Part shown: positions 51,661 through 61,209 of the stretch, in pieces
How the letters are laid out: each line of letters opens with the position of its first letter
How positions within the stretch are numbered: the first letter of the stretch is position 1
Assembly (NCBI GenBank): GCA_963722585.1
Contig: CAVRNU010000020.1
Span: forward strand, 1 to 64,000
DNA: 64,000 nt
Direction of reading: 5' to 3'
Source of the DNA: KBS-96 sp963722585
Lineage (GTDB): Bacteria; Acidobacteriota; Terriglobia; Bryobacterales; Bryobacteraceae
Notes under the pieces: generated by a model
Database searches by the model: none
Told to the model about the DNA's origin: nothing
Seen by the model: only the letters and a program-made list of their open reading frames with translations
Position numbers and translations under genes: made by a program

Positions 51661-52059
51661 TTTGTTGCGCGCGATTTGTGATGGATGGTTTGCCCCGCTG
51701 ATGGACGGTTTCCGCCCCAGGAATTCATCGACGCCCCCGCGTCGAGGCAATTGATGGGCCCCTTGCTGCAGCCCAAACAAGCGAAGGTTAGGCATAATCC
51801 GAGGCTATACCCTGAGAGTTTTGCCTTTTCTGTGCATCTAGTGGTGGATTCGCGCGTAAAGATAAAGTATTTTTTACTTATTTGGAAATTTTTCTATGTA
51901 AAATATTTACACACGTCAGCTTTTGGAGTATCTTGTACTAGAACCTGTAGTACTAAGTAAGCGATTGCAATCGCCATCGAGTATCGAAGGTTAGCGTGAC
52001 GCCCGCGGGCGAAACGATTCGGGCCCTGTCCAGCGGCTCCAGTTTTTCAGGGAGACAAC
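51661..52059. promoter_or_regulatory. AT-rich 399-bp divergent promoter region
   Basis: This gap separates the kinase gene and the sigma factor gene. Bases about 51855-51955 are strongly AT-rich, unlike the rest of the window. It contains palindromes GTAAA-N3-TTTAC (51898-51910), GTACTA-N7-TAGTAC (51935-51953) and the perfect 14-bp GCGATTGCAATCGC (51961-51974). These may be operators or folded leader elements; no specific promoter was assigned. Confidence 0.45.
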
Positions 52060-52689
52060 ATGACGACGACCGCAACACAGCAGAACCAAAGTTGGACGAG
52101 TGATGCCGAAACTATCGTCCGGTTGATTCAGGCTGGCGATCCCCGGGGCGAGGAGATGCTGTATGCCGCGTTCACGCGCGGGCTTCGATATCTGGCTATC
52201 CGCAAGGTTGGCTACGAGCAGGCGGACGAATGCGTGCACGACACATTCATTGCGCTGGCGAAAAAGATTCGCGACGGCGCGCTGCGCGAGCCGGCGGCGC
52301 TGCTGAAATATGCCCGAACGATCCTCGAGCGCATGATTGTCGATATACACCTGGAGCGCCGGAAGTGGCGGGCCGAAGTCGACTTCGACTATCTTGCCCT
52401 CACCCATGCGGATCATGCTCCCACGCCGGATAAAGCGTACGAGACGTCTACGCGGACGGAAGTGATGAAGCGCGCGCTGCAGCAGCTCCGGCCGAAAGAG
52501 CGCGAAATTCTTGTCCGGTTCTATATTCAAGAAGAGGATCAGGAAAAGATACGGCGCGAGATGAATTTGACTCACACGCAGTATCGTTTGCTGAAGAGCC
52601 GCAGCAAGAGCAAGCTCGAGCAGTTCACGAGCACGTATTTGAAAAGCGCTCCGAATCCTCCGGCGGCGGCGCGGGCGGCGTTCGTTTAG
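52060..52689 (+). CDS. ECF-type RNA polymerase sigma factor
   Basis: The 209-residue protein has sigma-70 region 2 (residues about 25-100, LLKYARTILERMIVDIHLERRKW) and region 4 (about 135-190, LRPKEREILVRFYIQEEDQEKIRREMN...YRLLKSRSKSKLEQF). No anti-sigma factor is adjacent. The region between the two is short, as in ECF sigma factors. It is preceded by an AT-rich region and followed by a convergent TPR gene. The regulon is unknown. Confidence 0.85.
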   Translation: MTTTATQQNQSWTSDAETIVRLIQAGDPRGEEMLYAAFTRGLRYLAIRKVGYEQADECVHDTFIALAKKIRDGALREPAALLKYARTILERMIVDIHLERRKWRAEVDFDYLALTHADHAPTPDKAYETSTRTEVMKRALQQLRPKEREILVRFYIQEEDQEKIRREMNLTHTQYRLLKSRSKSKLEQFTSTYLKSAPNPPAAARAAFV

Positions 52690-52749
52690 TAGCGAGGCCG
52701 GGCAGGCCCAGGCTTGCCCGGCCACTACAAGATGCCTGGCCGTCGAGGG

Positions 52750-53892
52750 TTATTGCGGCTGTTGCGCGAGCTTTTCCACAATCAACCTTAACGGCTGCTC
52801 ATCGGGGGAAGTGGCTGCACCGCAGATTTTGATTCTGGCTTGCCACAACTTTTCCGCCAGGCTCAGGACCCCTTCAGCCATCTCGTTATTGATACTAGCG
52901 GGCATTTTGCTTGTCGCCAGATTGCCGGCCGAGTTCAGCAGTTGCGCTGCGTCGACGGAATCCGTTCCTGGACGGTCCGTTGCGCATCGTTGAAGATCCG
53001 ATCGCGCCAAGTCCAGAATCTGTCTGCTGCGGCGATATTTCTCTATTGATGTGAGCTTCCTCGAGGTGGGGTCAAGGGCCGTCAGCGTGCTGACTAGATC
53101 GAGCTCGCGGCGAATGGACGGATCGTTTGGTTTACGGGCGGAAGCGGCGAGAAACGCTTCGTGCGCCAGGCGATATTCACCGCTTTGCAGTTCCGCTTGG
53201 CCGAGGCCCGCGTAAGCAGCGGCATCGCCAGGGTTCCGCTTGATAAGCACGCGGTATTCATCGGCTGCTCGCGAAGGCGAGCCGGCAAGCAGAAAAAGAC
53301 GCGCTAAATGTTCTGCCGTTGCGGGATCCTTGCCGGCTTCTTCCTGGAGCGGAAGCAGCTCCGCGAGTAATTCCTGCTGCTTGCCGCGCGCCGCCAAAAA
53401 ATCGGCCAGCTCCATGCGGACAGACCGGCTATGCGCCGGCGCATCGGTGGGCCACTCTCCGTAAACTGCTCGATGGTAATACGATTCCGCGTCAGCCATC
53501 ATCCCTTTCTTGATCATCAGGTGGGCGGCGGCGAGATTGGCGCGCCCATCGTTTGGGTCGCGCTCGAGAACTTCTTTCGTCAACAACTCGGCTCGGTCCA
53601 GCTTACCGGCGGCCGTGAGAGCCGTAATCAAATCGATTTCGTAGTCGATGTTTCCACGATCGAGAGCGTGCGCTTTGCGAAACGCTTCGACGGCTTCATC
53701 CGCTTTCCCTGAATTGAGGAGACGAAGCCCATCCACGTAAGCTCGATGCGCGAGGCGCTCGCCTGATCTTTGCTGTGCGTCGGCCAGAAACTTATCGACC
53801 GTAGCCAGAGCGGCAATGACCAAGGCGACGACTGCAATCAGCGCAAGCTTAGACGCTACAGGGACAGTACTCGCGGGGCTTTGTGTACTCAT
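52750..53892 (-). CDS. membrane-anchored TPR protein
   Basis: 380 residues with one N-terminal hydrophobic helix (about 13-33) and an extended set of TPR-like repeats: LLNSGKADEAVEAFRKAHALD, AAGKLDRAELLTKEVLERDPN, GDAAAYAGLGQAELQSGEYRLA and so on. It is probably anchored in the inner membrane with the repeats in the periplasm. It overlaps the ClC gene upstream by four bases (ATGA). No partner can be named. Confidence 0.82.
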   Translation of the reverse strand: MSTQSPASTVPVASKLALIAVVALVIAALATVDKFLADAQQRSGERLAHRAYVDGLRLLNSGKADEAVEAFRKAHALDRGNIDYEIDLITALTAAGKLDRAELLTKEVLERDPNDGRANLAAAHLMIKKGMMADAESYYHRAVYGEWPTDAPAHSRSVRMELADFLAARGKQQELLAELLPLQEEAGKDPATAEHLARLFLLAGSPSRAADEYRVLIKRNPGDAAAYAGLGQAELQSGEYRLAHEAFLAASARKPNDPSIRRELDLVSTLTALDPTSRKLTSIEKYRRSRQILDLARSDLQRCATDRPGTDSVDAAQLLNSAGNLATSKMPASINNEMAEGVLSLAEKLWQARIKICGAATSPDEQPLRLIVEKLAQQPQ

Positions 53893-55628
53893 CTCGCACG
53901 CTCCGCGTCCGGCTTGGGCGAAACTCCGTAGGTAGAGAGAATGTCGGTGAGGGTCACAACGCCGGCCATGCGGTGAATGTTGCTCCGGCTGACGACCGGT
54001 ACGACATCGACACTGTTATCTCCCATCTGTTCGAGAGCGTAACTCAATGGATGATCGGCATGAACGAATGGATAGCGCCCATCGCCCTTGATGAGATCGC
54101 GTATCGTGCCCGGTGGAGAGTCGGATGTGTCGATCTGGTGGCTGCTAATGACGCCTTGAACATAGTCGCCATTGCCAACCGGCCATGAGGTGCACTTCTC
54201 CTGCTTGAAGCGCTGTTTGGCGGCATCCAAACTGGCGTCCGCCGGCAAAGCTTCCGTACCCGTATGCATCACCTCGCTCACGCGAATGCCCGTCAGCTCC
54301 TCCCGCGATTCGCCGGTCGGAAGATAAACGCCTTCCTGAAGAGCGAGCGCTTCATAGATCGGTTCGTGCTGCAGCTGCTGGGAGATGAAGAAGCTGATCA
54401 AGTTCGAAATCATCAGCGGAACGATGATCGAATAGTCGCGCGTCATTTCGAAAATCATGATGACGGAAGTAAGCGGCGTGCGTACAATACCAGCGAATGC
54501 CGTTCCCATGCCGACGAGCGCATAGGCACCGGGGTTCGCTGTGACGTGGGGAAGCAACGTGTGAGCCACACTTCCAACCGTTCCACCGATCATCGCGCCG
54601 ATGAAGAGACTTGGTCCGAAGATGCCGCCGGCGTTTCCGGAAGAGTAGCATGCCGGTGTTGCGATAATCTTCATCACCGCAAGCAGCGCGACAATCTTCA
54701 CCGGAAAATCGCCGGTGAGCACGTGATCCACGTAGTCGTAGCCGACGCCAAGCACTTCCGGCACAAAGAGGCCGAACAAGCCCATCAAGAGGCCTCCGGC
54801 CGCAGGTTGGAGCCACAAAGTGGACTGCGGAAGCCGCCAGAACCAGATGCGAAGTTTCAGCAGCAGCTTGACGAAACAGACCGAACCGAGACCGCCGAGC
54901 ACGCCCAAGATTGCGTAAATTCCAAACTCGAGCGGGTTCACGAGCTGGTAAGCAGGAGTGTGAAATAAAGGTTCGTCTCCCAGAACAAGGTGCAATACGA
55001 TCCAGGCGGTTGCGGAGCTCAGGACGACGGAGCCGAGCACGGGGGCGTGTAGATCGCCCAGGATCTCCTCGAGCGAGAACAGGACCGCGGCGATGGGTGT
55101 ATTGAATGCGGTCGCGAGCGCAGCCGAGCAGCCTACGGGCACGAGCGCTTTGACATTCGCTTTGCTCAATCCAAAGCGTCTGCCAAGGATTGAAGCAATG
55201 CCGGCCCCGATCTGCACCGACGGACCTTCGCGTCCCAACGCGATGCCGCTGGCCAGCGAGATCGAACAACAGATGAACTTGCCGATAACCGTCCGGAATG
55301 AGATGTATCCGTCTTGAATGAACAGCGCGAACTTTGCTTGGGGAATCCCGCTGCCCCGCGCGTTCGGGAAGTATTTGACGAGTAAGTATCCGCTGACCAA
55401 CGTCCCGACGACCGGAACCAGCAATCGACGCCATGCCGCGCCGCCCGCCGGATACATGCGCGCTGCAAGCCGCCCGGTCAGAAGGATGAATGCGACAACA
55501 GTGAGTCCTACGATGACGCCGATAACGAGGCTTAGGACCATTGCGAGCTGGTCCTCGCGATTGGGGAAGCCTGTCCAATTCCACAGCTTCGCCCGGAACG
55601 ATAGCTTCGGCATTACCTTTATATTCAC
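53889..55628 (-). CDS. ClC family chloride channel/antiporter with CBS pair
   Basis: The 579-residue protein has the ClC core with about 12 membrane segments and the conserved signatures RGSGIPQ (selectivity), GREGPSVQ (with the gating Glu) and GNAGGIFGPSL. Two CBS domains occupy the last 140 residues (VSEVMHTGTEALPAD.. and IKGDGRYPFVHADHPLSYAL), which may bind nucleotides. ClC proteins carry Cl- or exchange it for H+. It is followed by the TPR gene (four-base overlap), so they are co-transcribed. Confidence 0.95.
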   Translation of the reverse strand: MNIKVMPKLSFRAKLWNWTGFPNREDQLAMVLSLVIGVIVGLTVVAFILLTGRLAARMYPAGGAAWRRLLVPVVGTLVSGYLLVKYFPNARGSGIPQAKFALFIQDGYISFRTVIGKFICCSISLASGIALGREGPSVQIGAGIASILGRRFGLSKANVKALVPVGCSAALATAFNTPIAAVLFSLEEILGDLHAPVLGSVVLSSATAWIVLHLVLGDEPLFHTPAYQLVNPLEFGIYAILGVLGGLGSVCFVKLLLKLRIWFWRLPQSTLWLQPAAGGLLMGLFGLFVPEVLGVGYDYVDHVLTGDFPVKIVALLAVMKIIATPACYSSGNAGGIFGPSLFIGAMIGGTVGSVAHTLLPHVTANPGAYALVGMGTAFAGIVRTPLTSVIMIFEMTRDYSIIVPLMISNLISFFISQQLQHEPIYEALALQEGVYLPTGESREELTGIRVSEVMHTGTEALPADASLDAAKQRFKQEKCTSWPVGNGDYVQGVISSHQIDTSDSPPGTIRDLIKGDGRYPFVHADHPLSYALEQMGDNSVDVVPVVSRSNIHRMAGVVTLTDILSTYGVSPKPDAERAR

Positions 55629-55708
55629 AGACAGCCTGCTCTAAATCGGAAACGAGCTCGAGCTGGGGCGCGTATGGTAAGTAATGAGCGGCCGAAAGGG
55701 GCCCATCT

Positions 55709-57025
55709 ATGTTTCGCCTTCTAGTCCCCTTCGTTCTGGTGTTCGCAACCTGCGCATCCGCAAAGGACGATCAGACTGTTTTTAGGAGCGACGTGTCCAT
55801 GTCCCGCGTCGATGCCCAGGTCCTCGACCGGGATGGGCGTGCCGTAACCGGCCTCGACGTCCGCGATTTTATCTTGCGGGTGAACGGGAAACCGGTGCCG
55901 ATTCGGAATTTCGCCTCCGAGAACATGCCGATTGACGTTCTTCTCCTGCTGGATGTGAGCGGAAGCATGAAACCGCACGTGGAACGCATTGCCTCCGCCG
56001 CGCAGCAGGCTTTGAACGTGCTTACCGACAAGGATCGTATCGCGATCATGGTGTTCGACACAATGACTCATGTGCGCCTGCCTTTTCGAAGCGATCACGA
56101 TGAAGTCACAAACGAATTAGATCGACTGCTCCGGTCGGAGCGCTTCAATGGCGGGACGCATATCACACGCGCGATGCTGGACGCGGCCAACTATATGCAG
56201 AATGAAGCCCGTCCCGGCGCGCGCCGCGCCATTGTGATTCTCACCGACGATCAGACACAGGACCAAGAAGATGAAGAACGCGTGGAAATGGCCTTAACCC
56301 ACGCCAAAACGATGCTCAGTTTTCTGCAAGCGCCTTATGAACCGCCAACGATGATGGGCGGCGGACGCCGGCGCGGACCCTGGGGCGGTGGTGGCGGAAC
56401 TTGGCCTGGTGGAGGCGGCGGCTGGCCGGGCGGAGGGGGTATCGGACTTCCGGGCGGTGTCGGTCTTCCAGGCGGCGGCTATGGCGGAGGAGACCGGTCG
56501 CACACTGCCGGGACGGCGACAATCGCGGCCGATTCTGGCGGCGATACGATGCAGGTCGAAGAAGCGTCGGCGCTCGAAGATACACTTGCCAGGCTGCGGC
56601 AGCGCTATACGCTTTATTTCTATCTGCCGGAAGGAACGCAATCGGCGGATCTCCGATCCGTACAAGTTGGTCTTGCCCAGGAAGCGAGAATTCGGTACGC
56701 GGACGCAGAGATACGTTCCCGTCGAGTGTATATGTCTGGATCGGGCGCCGGAGAGAACTCCGGACCTACTGTTGTGACGCACGCGGAGATGCCGGCGGAC
56801 ACGAGCGCCGATTCCACGTCTTCGCAAAGCGATACGACACCTGGTCGCCGTAAAGTAGCGGTCAATGACGACACTACCGGGCCGCGTGTGAATACTGTGG
56901 ATAACGGCCCAAGCACTTCGAGCCCGCAATCTACAACGCCGCCCGCGCAGACTCCTTCGTCCACGCAGCCTTCGCAGCAGGGCGGATGGCCCCGTGCGAA
57001 CCCGCAAAATTCGAATCCGAACTGA
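55709..57025 (+). CDS. secreted VWFA-domain protein with glycine-rich insert
   Basis: The 438-residue protein has a signal peptide (MFRLLVPFVLVFATCASAK). The VWA domain carries MIDAS LLLLDVSGSMKPHVE (about residues 85-97), FVRD-type N-lobe AQVLDRDGRAVTGLDVRDFI and the later Thr/Asp ligands in FNGGTHITRAML and IVILTDDQTQD. A Gly/Pro/Trp-rich insertion (residues about 215-270) interrupts the fold, and the C-terminal 70 residues are Ser/Thr/Pro-rich. It is a second, intact paralogue of the protein at 48007. Partner and function are unknown. Confidence 0.85.
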   Translation: MFRLLVPFVLVFATCASAKDDQTVFRSDVSMSRVDAQVLDRDGRAVTGLDVRDFILRVNGKPVPIRNFASENMPIDVLLLLDVSGSMKPHVERIASAAQQALNVLTDKDRIAIMVFDTMTHVRLPFRSDHDEVTNELDRLLRSERFNGGTHITRAMLDAANYMQNEARPGARRAIVILTDDQTQDQEDEERVEMALTHAKTMLSFLQAPYEPPTMMGGGRRRGPWGGGGGTWPGGGGGWPGGGGIGLPGGVGLPGGGYGGGDRSHTAGTATIAADSGGDTMQVEEASALEDTLARLRQRYTLYFYLPEGTQSADLRSVQVGLAQEARIRYADAEIRSRRVYMSGSGAGENSGPTVVTHAEMPADTSADSTSSQSDTTPGRRKVAVNDDTTGPRVNTVDNGPSTSSPQSTTPPAQTPSSTQPSQQGGWPRANPQNSNPN

Positions 57026-57067
57026 AGATAACGGTTTTTTGCGGGTGGAGCGGCCTTTCAAGGCTGC

Positions 57068-57164
57068 AAAGTCGGCTTTCTAGCCGACTTTCGTGCATGA
57101 CCCTGATTCAGAAGGTGAAGCATAATGCCGCCACGAATGGCGGCATGGCAGGCGAAAGCGCCTG
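57068..57164. repeat. array of three intergenic hairpins
   Basis: In the 197-bp gap between the VWA and acyltransferase genes there are three perfect hairpins. AAAGTCGGC/GCCGACTTT is at 57068-57091, GCCGCCA/TGGCGGC at 57127-57144, and CAGGCG/CGCCTG at 57149-57164. The last two contain the repeat units also found at 28691-28714 and 9305-9321. No gene is seen in this gap. Confidence 0.55.
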
Positions 57165-57222
57165 TCTTGTCTGTTTTCAGTCCTCTACAACGGGATTGCA
57201 TGTCCATCCGCTACCCTGAACC

Positions 57223-58125
57223 TTGGCGAAACCGAAGAATGCGATCTCGACCGGCCTTGAATATACGCTGGCGCAAGCGCTTCTCAACGTTCTGCGTGTC
57301 TCTCCGCGAAAGCTTGCTTTTTCCATCGCCGCGGCGTTTACCAAAGCACTCGACCTCGCGTTACCTAAACTCAGGCGCGTCGCTCTGAAAAACTTGAGCT
57401 TTGCGTTTCCGGATAGCACGCCTACGGAGCACCGGCGCATTGTCGATGGCGTGTTCGAGAGCCTGGCCCGGCTGCTTGTCGCATTCGCAAAGTTCCCCGC
57501 GCTGAATTCTTCGAACATTCACACATGGATTCGGTACGAAGGTCTCGAGAATTATGAACGCGCAAAAGACAAGGGCCGCGGCGTTCTGATCGCAACCGCG
57601 CACTTGGGCAACTGGGAATTGAGCGCCTTTGCCCATGCCTTGATGACGGAGGCGATGTTCGTCATGGTCCGGCCGTTGGACAATCCGCTGGTGGACAAGC
57701 TGGTCGAGGAGCGGCGTCAACTTTCCGGCAATCAGCTTCTGCTAAAGAAAGACGTCGCGATGTCCGTCGTTCGCGCTTTAAGAGCCAATGCCGCTGTCGG
57801 CATTCTGATCGATCAGAACACGGCGCCGGAAGAGGGTGTGTTCATCGATTTCTTTGGAAAGAAGGCGTGCGCGGGAGTTGCCTTTGCCAAATTAGCGGCG
57901 CGGACAGGCGCAGCCGTGGTGCCCGGCTTTGCGTTCTGGGAGCACTCTGAGAACAAATACGTCCTCCGGTTCTATCCCGAACTCGAAATGTCCGGTGAAG
58001 CCGAGCGGGATACGCAAAAGATCCATACCGAAATCGAACGTCACATCAGAGAATATCCCGAGCAATGGATGTGGATTCACAGGCGCTGGAGAACGCGCCC
58101 GCCTGGTGAAGAACCGATCTATTGA
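57223..58125 (+). CDS. LpxL/HtrB-like lipid A acyltransferase
   Basis: The 300-residue membrane-associated acyltransferase has the H-x4-D/E catalytic motif as H127-LGNW-E132 in TAHLGNWELS, and SGNQLLLKKDV, GILIDQNTAPEEGVFIDFFGKKA and MWIHRRWRTRP, all typical. The start is TTG 57223 because an in-frame stop precedes it and no ATG is available. It acylates lipid A or another lipid at the inner membrane. It is convergent with the ABC permease gene (7-bp gap). Substrate chain length cannot be inferred. Confidence 0.88.
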   Translation: MAKPKNAISTGLEYTLAQALLNVLRVSPRKLAFSIAAAFTKALDLALPKLRRVALKNLSFAFPDSTPTEHRRIVDGVFESLARLLVAFAKFPALNSSNIHTWIRYEGLENYERAKDKGRGVLIATAHLGNWELSAFAHALMTEAMFVMVRPLDNPLVDKLVEERRQLSGNQLLLKKDVAMSVVRALRANAAVGILIDQNTAPEEGVFIDFFGKKACAGVAFAKLAARTGAAVVPGFAFWEHSENKYVLRFYPELEMSGEAERDTQKIHTEIERHIREYPEQWMWIHRRWRTRPPGEEPIY

Positions 58126-58132
58126 CGTGTAA

Positions 58133-60808
58133 CTACTCTTTCCGTAACGCCACCATGGGCTCGATGCGGGTGGCTTTGCGCGCGGGAACACAAATCGCGA
58201 GTAGTGCGGCGGAGCTGAGAACGATTGCTACGGCTGCGAAGGTGACAGGATCGGTTGGCTGTACGCCATACAACATCTTAGTCATCAGCTTGGACAGCAG
58301 CAGAGACGCCGCGATGCCCGTTGCCGTGCCCGCCAGCGCCTGCACCATCCCCTGCCGTATCACCATTCGCAACAGGTGGGCGCGGCTTGCGCCAAGCGAG
58401 ATGCGAATCCCGATCTCGCGCGTGCGTCTCGAGACCGAATAGTTCATGACACCATAGATCCCGACGGCCGCAAGAAGGAGCGCGACCGCGCCAAACGCCC
58501 CCAGCAAAAGCATCTCGAAGCGGGGCTGCGAGTTCGTCTCGGCGACCAACCGCTCCATCGTGAAGACATCGGAGATCGGCAAATTTCGATCGAATGACCA
58601 GACGGCCTGCTTGACGGCAGACACCAGATCAGCCGGATTCCCATCGGCACGCACTACCAAAGTGATGTACATCATGTGCGTCGCGATGGGCGCGCCGCTA
58701 TTTCCCAGGAAGTCAGCGTCCTGAAGCGCAGGCAGATAGATTTCAGGGTCGGGAATGGCCGCCCAGTCTCTCTGTTTCGCATTCGCGACCACGCCAATTA
58801 CGGTTAGCCAGGTTGGCTGACTGTTTTTGTCATCGTCAATCGTAATGCGTTGGCCTATTGGATCTTCCCCGGGCCAGTATTCATGCGCCGCTCGTTCATT
58901 GATAATCACGACTCCCGGTGTGCGTATATCGTCGTGGTCGGTAATGGCGCGGCCGCGCCGTATCGGCAGGCGCATTGTCTGGAAATATCCCGGCATCACG
59001 ATGCGATATACGGCATCCGGTTCTTCTCCCGGCCGTGGCTTGGGGCGGCCCTCGATCGTGAATCCTCTATCCCACAGATCGCCCGCCAGCGGCAGATGAT
59101 TGATCGCCCCTACCGAGTTCACGCCTGGCAGCGTGGTGACATTCTCGAGGAGTTCGCGGTAGAAAATTGCACGCCGGTTCGGTTCGGCCTCTTTTGTTCC
59201 GTCGACCGACACGACGATCGAGAATACGTTGTGCGGGTTAAACCCCGGGTCGACCGACTGTAGAGCATAGAAGCTGCGGATCATCAAACCGGCTCCGATC
59301 AAAAGCATGAAGGCCAGAGCGAATTCGGATGCGACGAGAAAACTTCGCAGCCGGTTGCGGCGAATCCCATCGCTGTCTCCACGGCCGCCCTCTTTAAGTG
59401 AGTCGCTGAGGTTCCCGGCGGCGGCGTGCATCGCGGGCGTCAGCCCAAACGCCAGGGCCGTCAGCACGGTGATGCAGATCAGGAACAGCACGACATGCGC
59501 GTCAATGCCCACCACATCGACGCGTGGGATGTAGGCCGGACTGAGTGCCACCAAAGCCTTCGTTCCTCCGAGAGCAAGCAGGAGGCCGGTCGAGGCGCCG
59601 GCGGCGGCCAGCAATAGATTCTCAGTGAGGAACTGCGCGATGACGCGGCTCCGGCCGGCACCCAACACAACCCGCACCGCTATTTCCTTCTGCCGGTCAG
59701 ATGTGCGCGCCAGCAGCATATGGGCAACATTGGCACAAGCGATCAGGAGTACGAATCCGACTGCGCCCATCAGCATCAGCAAGGGCGTCTCAATCTTTCC
59801 GACAACATTCTCTTTCAGAGGCGTGACGACGACACTGCGATTCGTGGCTGGATACTGTTTTTCCAAGCGTCCGGTAACCGTCGCGATGTCCGCCCGAGCT
59901 TGCGCCAGCGTGACGCCCGGTTTCAGCCGCGCGAAAACACGCAGGTGGTTGCCGCCCCGGTTGTGAATGCCCTCGCCAAATGCATCCGGTACCCATAACT
60001 CCGAATGCGTCGCCCAGAACGGCGCAAATTGGAACGCGGGCGGCATCACACCAACCACGATGTAAGCCTCGCCATTGAGGATGATCGGTTTCCCCAACAC
60101 GTTGGGATCGCGATTAAAACGCCGCTGCCAGAACGGGTAGCTCAGAATCGCTTCGTGATCCGCCCCTTCCTGGTCTTCTCCTCGAACGAACAGCCGGCCC
60201 AACAGGGGTTCGATGCCGAGAAGCGGCAACAGGTTCTGGGTTACCTTAAGACCCAAAAGGCGCTCCGCAGGGTTGCTGTCAGACGGATCGCTGTTGGTGA
60301 GGTTCGCCCCCCAAGAATCGGCGGCTCCCATCGCCTCAAACGAACGGCTCTGGTCGCGCCAGTCTATGTAGTTCGCAGTCGCGACCGGACCGGTGCCGTA
60401 GTGCAGAACGGTAACCAGTCGATCCGCATCCTTGTACGCGAGCGGACGAAGCAATACGGCGTTCACCACACTGAAAATCGCCGTGTTCGCGCCAATCCCC
60501 AACGCCAGCGCAATCACGGCGACGGCTGTAAAACCTGGTGTCCGCAATAGATTCCGCCCGCCGTAGCGTACGTCGTTGACTAAGTGTTCGATCAATACAA
60601 AGGAGCGCGCTTCGCGCTGTAATTCCTTGGCCTGCTCGACACCTCCATAGGCGCGGCGGGCGGCCTGCTTGGCCTCTTCGGAAGACAATCCGCGACGCTC
60701 AAAGTCCTCCTGCAACATGGCGAGATGAGAATCGATTTCGCGGGCGAGCTCGCGTTCCGCATGCCGGGCTCGGAACAAGTTCGCCGTCTTGGCCAGGAAT
60801 CGACGCAC
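58133..60808 (-). CDS. MacB-like ABC transporter permease (acidobacterial ADOP family)
   Basis: 891 residues. The N-terminal ADOP leader (residues about 1-60: FRARHAERELAREIDSHLAM, RRAYGGVEQAKE) is followed by a MacB-type periplasmic core and two FtsX-like transmembrane blocks: NLLRTPGFTAVAVIALALGI near 90, ALLSP and LGASRAHLLRMVIRQ towards the end. There is no ATPase domain, so another protein must supply ATP hydrolysis. The gene starts 3 bp after the PadR gene, which together form a PadR-regulated unit. It is probably an export system of unknown substrate. Confidence 0.9.
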   Translation of the reverse strand: MRRFLAKTANLFRARHAERELAREIDSHLAMLQEDFERRGLSSEEAKQAARRAYGGVEQAKELQREARSFVLIEHLVNDVRYGGRNLLRTPGFTAVAVIALALGIGANTAIFSVVNAVLLRPLAYKDADRLVTVLHYGTGPVATANYIDWRDQSRSFEAMGAADSWGANLTNSDPSDSNPAERLLGLKVTQNLLPLLGIEPLLGRLFVRGEDQEGADHEAILSYPFWQRRFNRDPNVLGKPIILNGEAYIVVGVMPPAFQFAPFWATHSELWVPDAFGEGIHNRGGNHLRVFARLKPGVTLAQARADIATVTGRLEKQYPATNRSVVVTPLKENVVGKIETPLLMLMGAVGFVLLIACANVAHMLLARTSDRQKEIAVRVVLGAGRSRVIAQFLTENLLLAAAGASTGLLLALGGTKALVALSPAYIPRVDVVGIDAHVVLFLICITVLTALAFGLTPAMHAAAGNLSDSLKEGGRGDSDGIRRNRLRSFLVASEFALAFMLLIGAGLMIRSFYALQSVDPGFNPHNVFSIVVSVDGTKEAEPNRRAIFYRELLENVTTLPGVNSVGAINHLPLAGDLWDRGFTIEGRPKPRPGEEPDAVYRIVMPGYFQTMRLPIRRGRAITDHDDIRTPGVVIINERAAHEYWPGEDPIGQRITIDDDKNSQPTWLTVIGVVANAKQRDWAAIPDPEIYLPALQDADFLGNSGAPIATHMMYITLVVRADGNPADLVSAVKQAVWSFDRNLPISDVFTMERLVAETNSQPRFEMLLLGAFGAVALLLAAVGIYGVMNYSVSRRTREIGIRISLGASRAHLLRMVIRQGMVQALAGTATGIAASLLLSKLMTKMLYGVQPTDPVTFAAVAIVLSSAALLAICVPARKATRIEPMVALRKE

Positions 60809-60811
60809 CGA

Positions 60812-61159
60812 TCAGGCTCCTTCGGAAAGCAGCTTGTCCACCAGCCCCGCCATCCGCCGCCAGCGTAGCGTTTCCCGCGCCAGCGCTTTCTCGCCGGTTT
60901 TGGTAATCGAATAGAATTTCGCTTCGCGATTGCTCTCCGTCTTGCCCCACGCGCCTTTGATTCTCCCCTGCTGTTCCAGCCGCACCAGCGCCGGATATAA
61001 CGTACCCTGATTAAGCCGCAGCAAATCTTCGGAAACTTGCTGGAGCCGCATGGCGATGGCATAGGCGTGCTGAGGGCCCATGGTTTGAAGCGTCCGCAGA
61101 ACTATCAAATCCAGCGTTCCTTGCAGCACGGCGATCCGATCCGCTCTTTCACTTGACAT
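60812..61159 (-). CDS. PadR-family transcriptional regulator
   Basis: 115 residues. The start MSSERADRIAVLQGTLDLIV (ATG 61159) is typical of the family. LNQGTLYPALVRLEQQGRIKG is the recognition region and REAKFYSITKTGEKAL the wing. The C-terminal helix is short (about 25 residues), as in PadR subfamily 2. It controls the ADOP permease gene just downstream, probably repressing it, since two inverted repeats flank its promoter and start. A longer frame to 61231 crosses the promoter and is not credible. Confidence 0.93.
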   Translation of the reverse strand: MSSERADRIAVLQGTLDLIVLRTLQTMGPQHAYAIAMRLQQVSEDLLRLNQGTLYPALVRLEQQGRIKGAWGKTESNREAKFYSITKTGEKALARETLRWRRMAGLVDKLLSEGA

Positions 61160-61165
61160 CCAAGT
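61151..61165. promoter_or_regulatory. putative PadR operator over the padR start codon
   Basis: ACTTG-N5-CAAGT, a palindrome with 5-bp arms, contains the padR start (CAT complement at 61157-61159). A second copy with the same arms and spacing is at 61197-61211. Autoregulation is inferred. Confidence 0.5.
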
Positions 61166-61180
61166 AGGCTCTCCACATCT

Positions 61181-61209
61181 ACTATGAAGGTGCTTCACTT
61201 GATTGTCAA
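61181..61209 (-). promoter_or_regulatory. sigma-70-type promoter of padR-ADOP
   Basis: On the minus strand, TTGACA (61204-61209) and CATAGT (61181-61186) are separated by exactly 17 bp. The -35 is a perfect match to consensus and the -10 matches at 4 of 6. It is the strongest promoter seen in the window and lies right where the PadR start is expected. Confidence 0.65.

Noticed and set aside
51898..51910. Riboswitch in the AT-rich region
   Set aside because: Palindromes are present but no conserved riboswitch core or downstream metabolic gene was recognised.
54352..55584. 410-codon minus-strand open frame
   Set aside because: Same strand as the ClC gene but out of frame, Arg-rich and without membrane segments.
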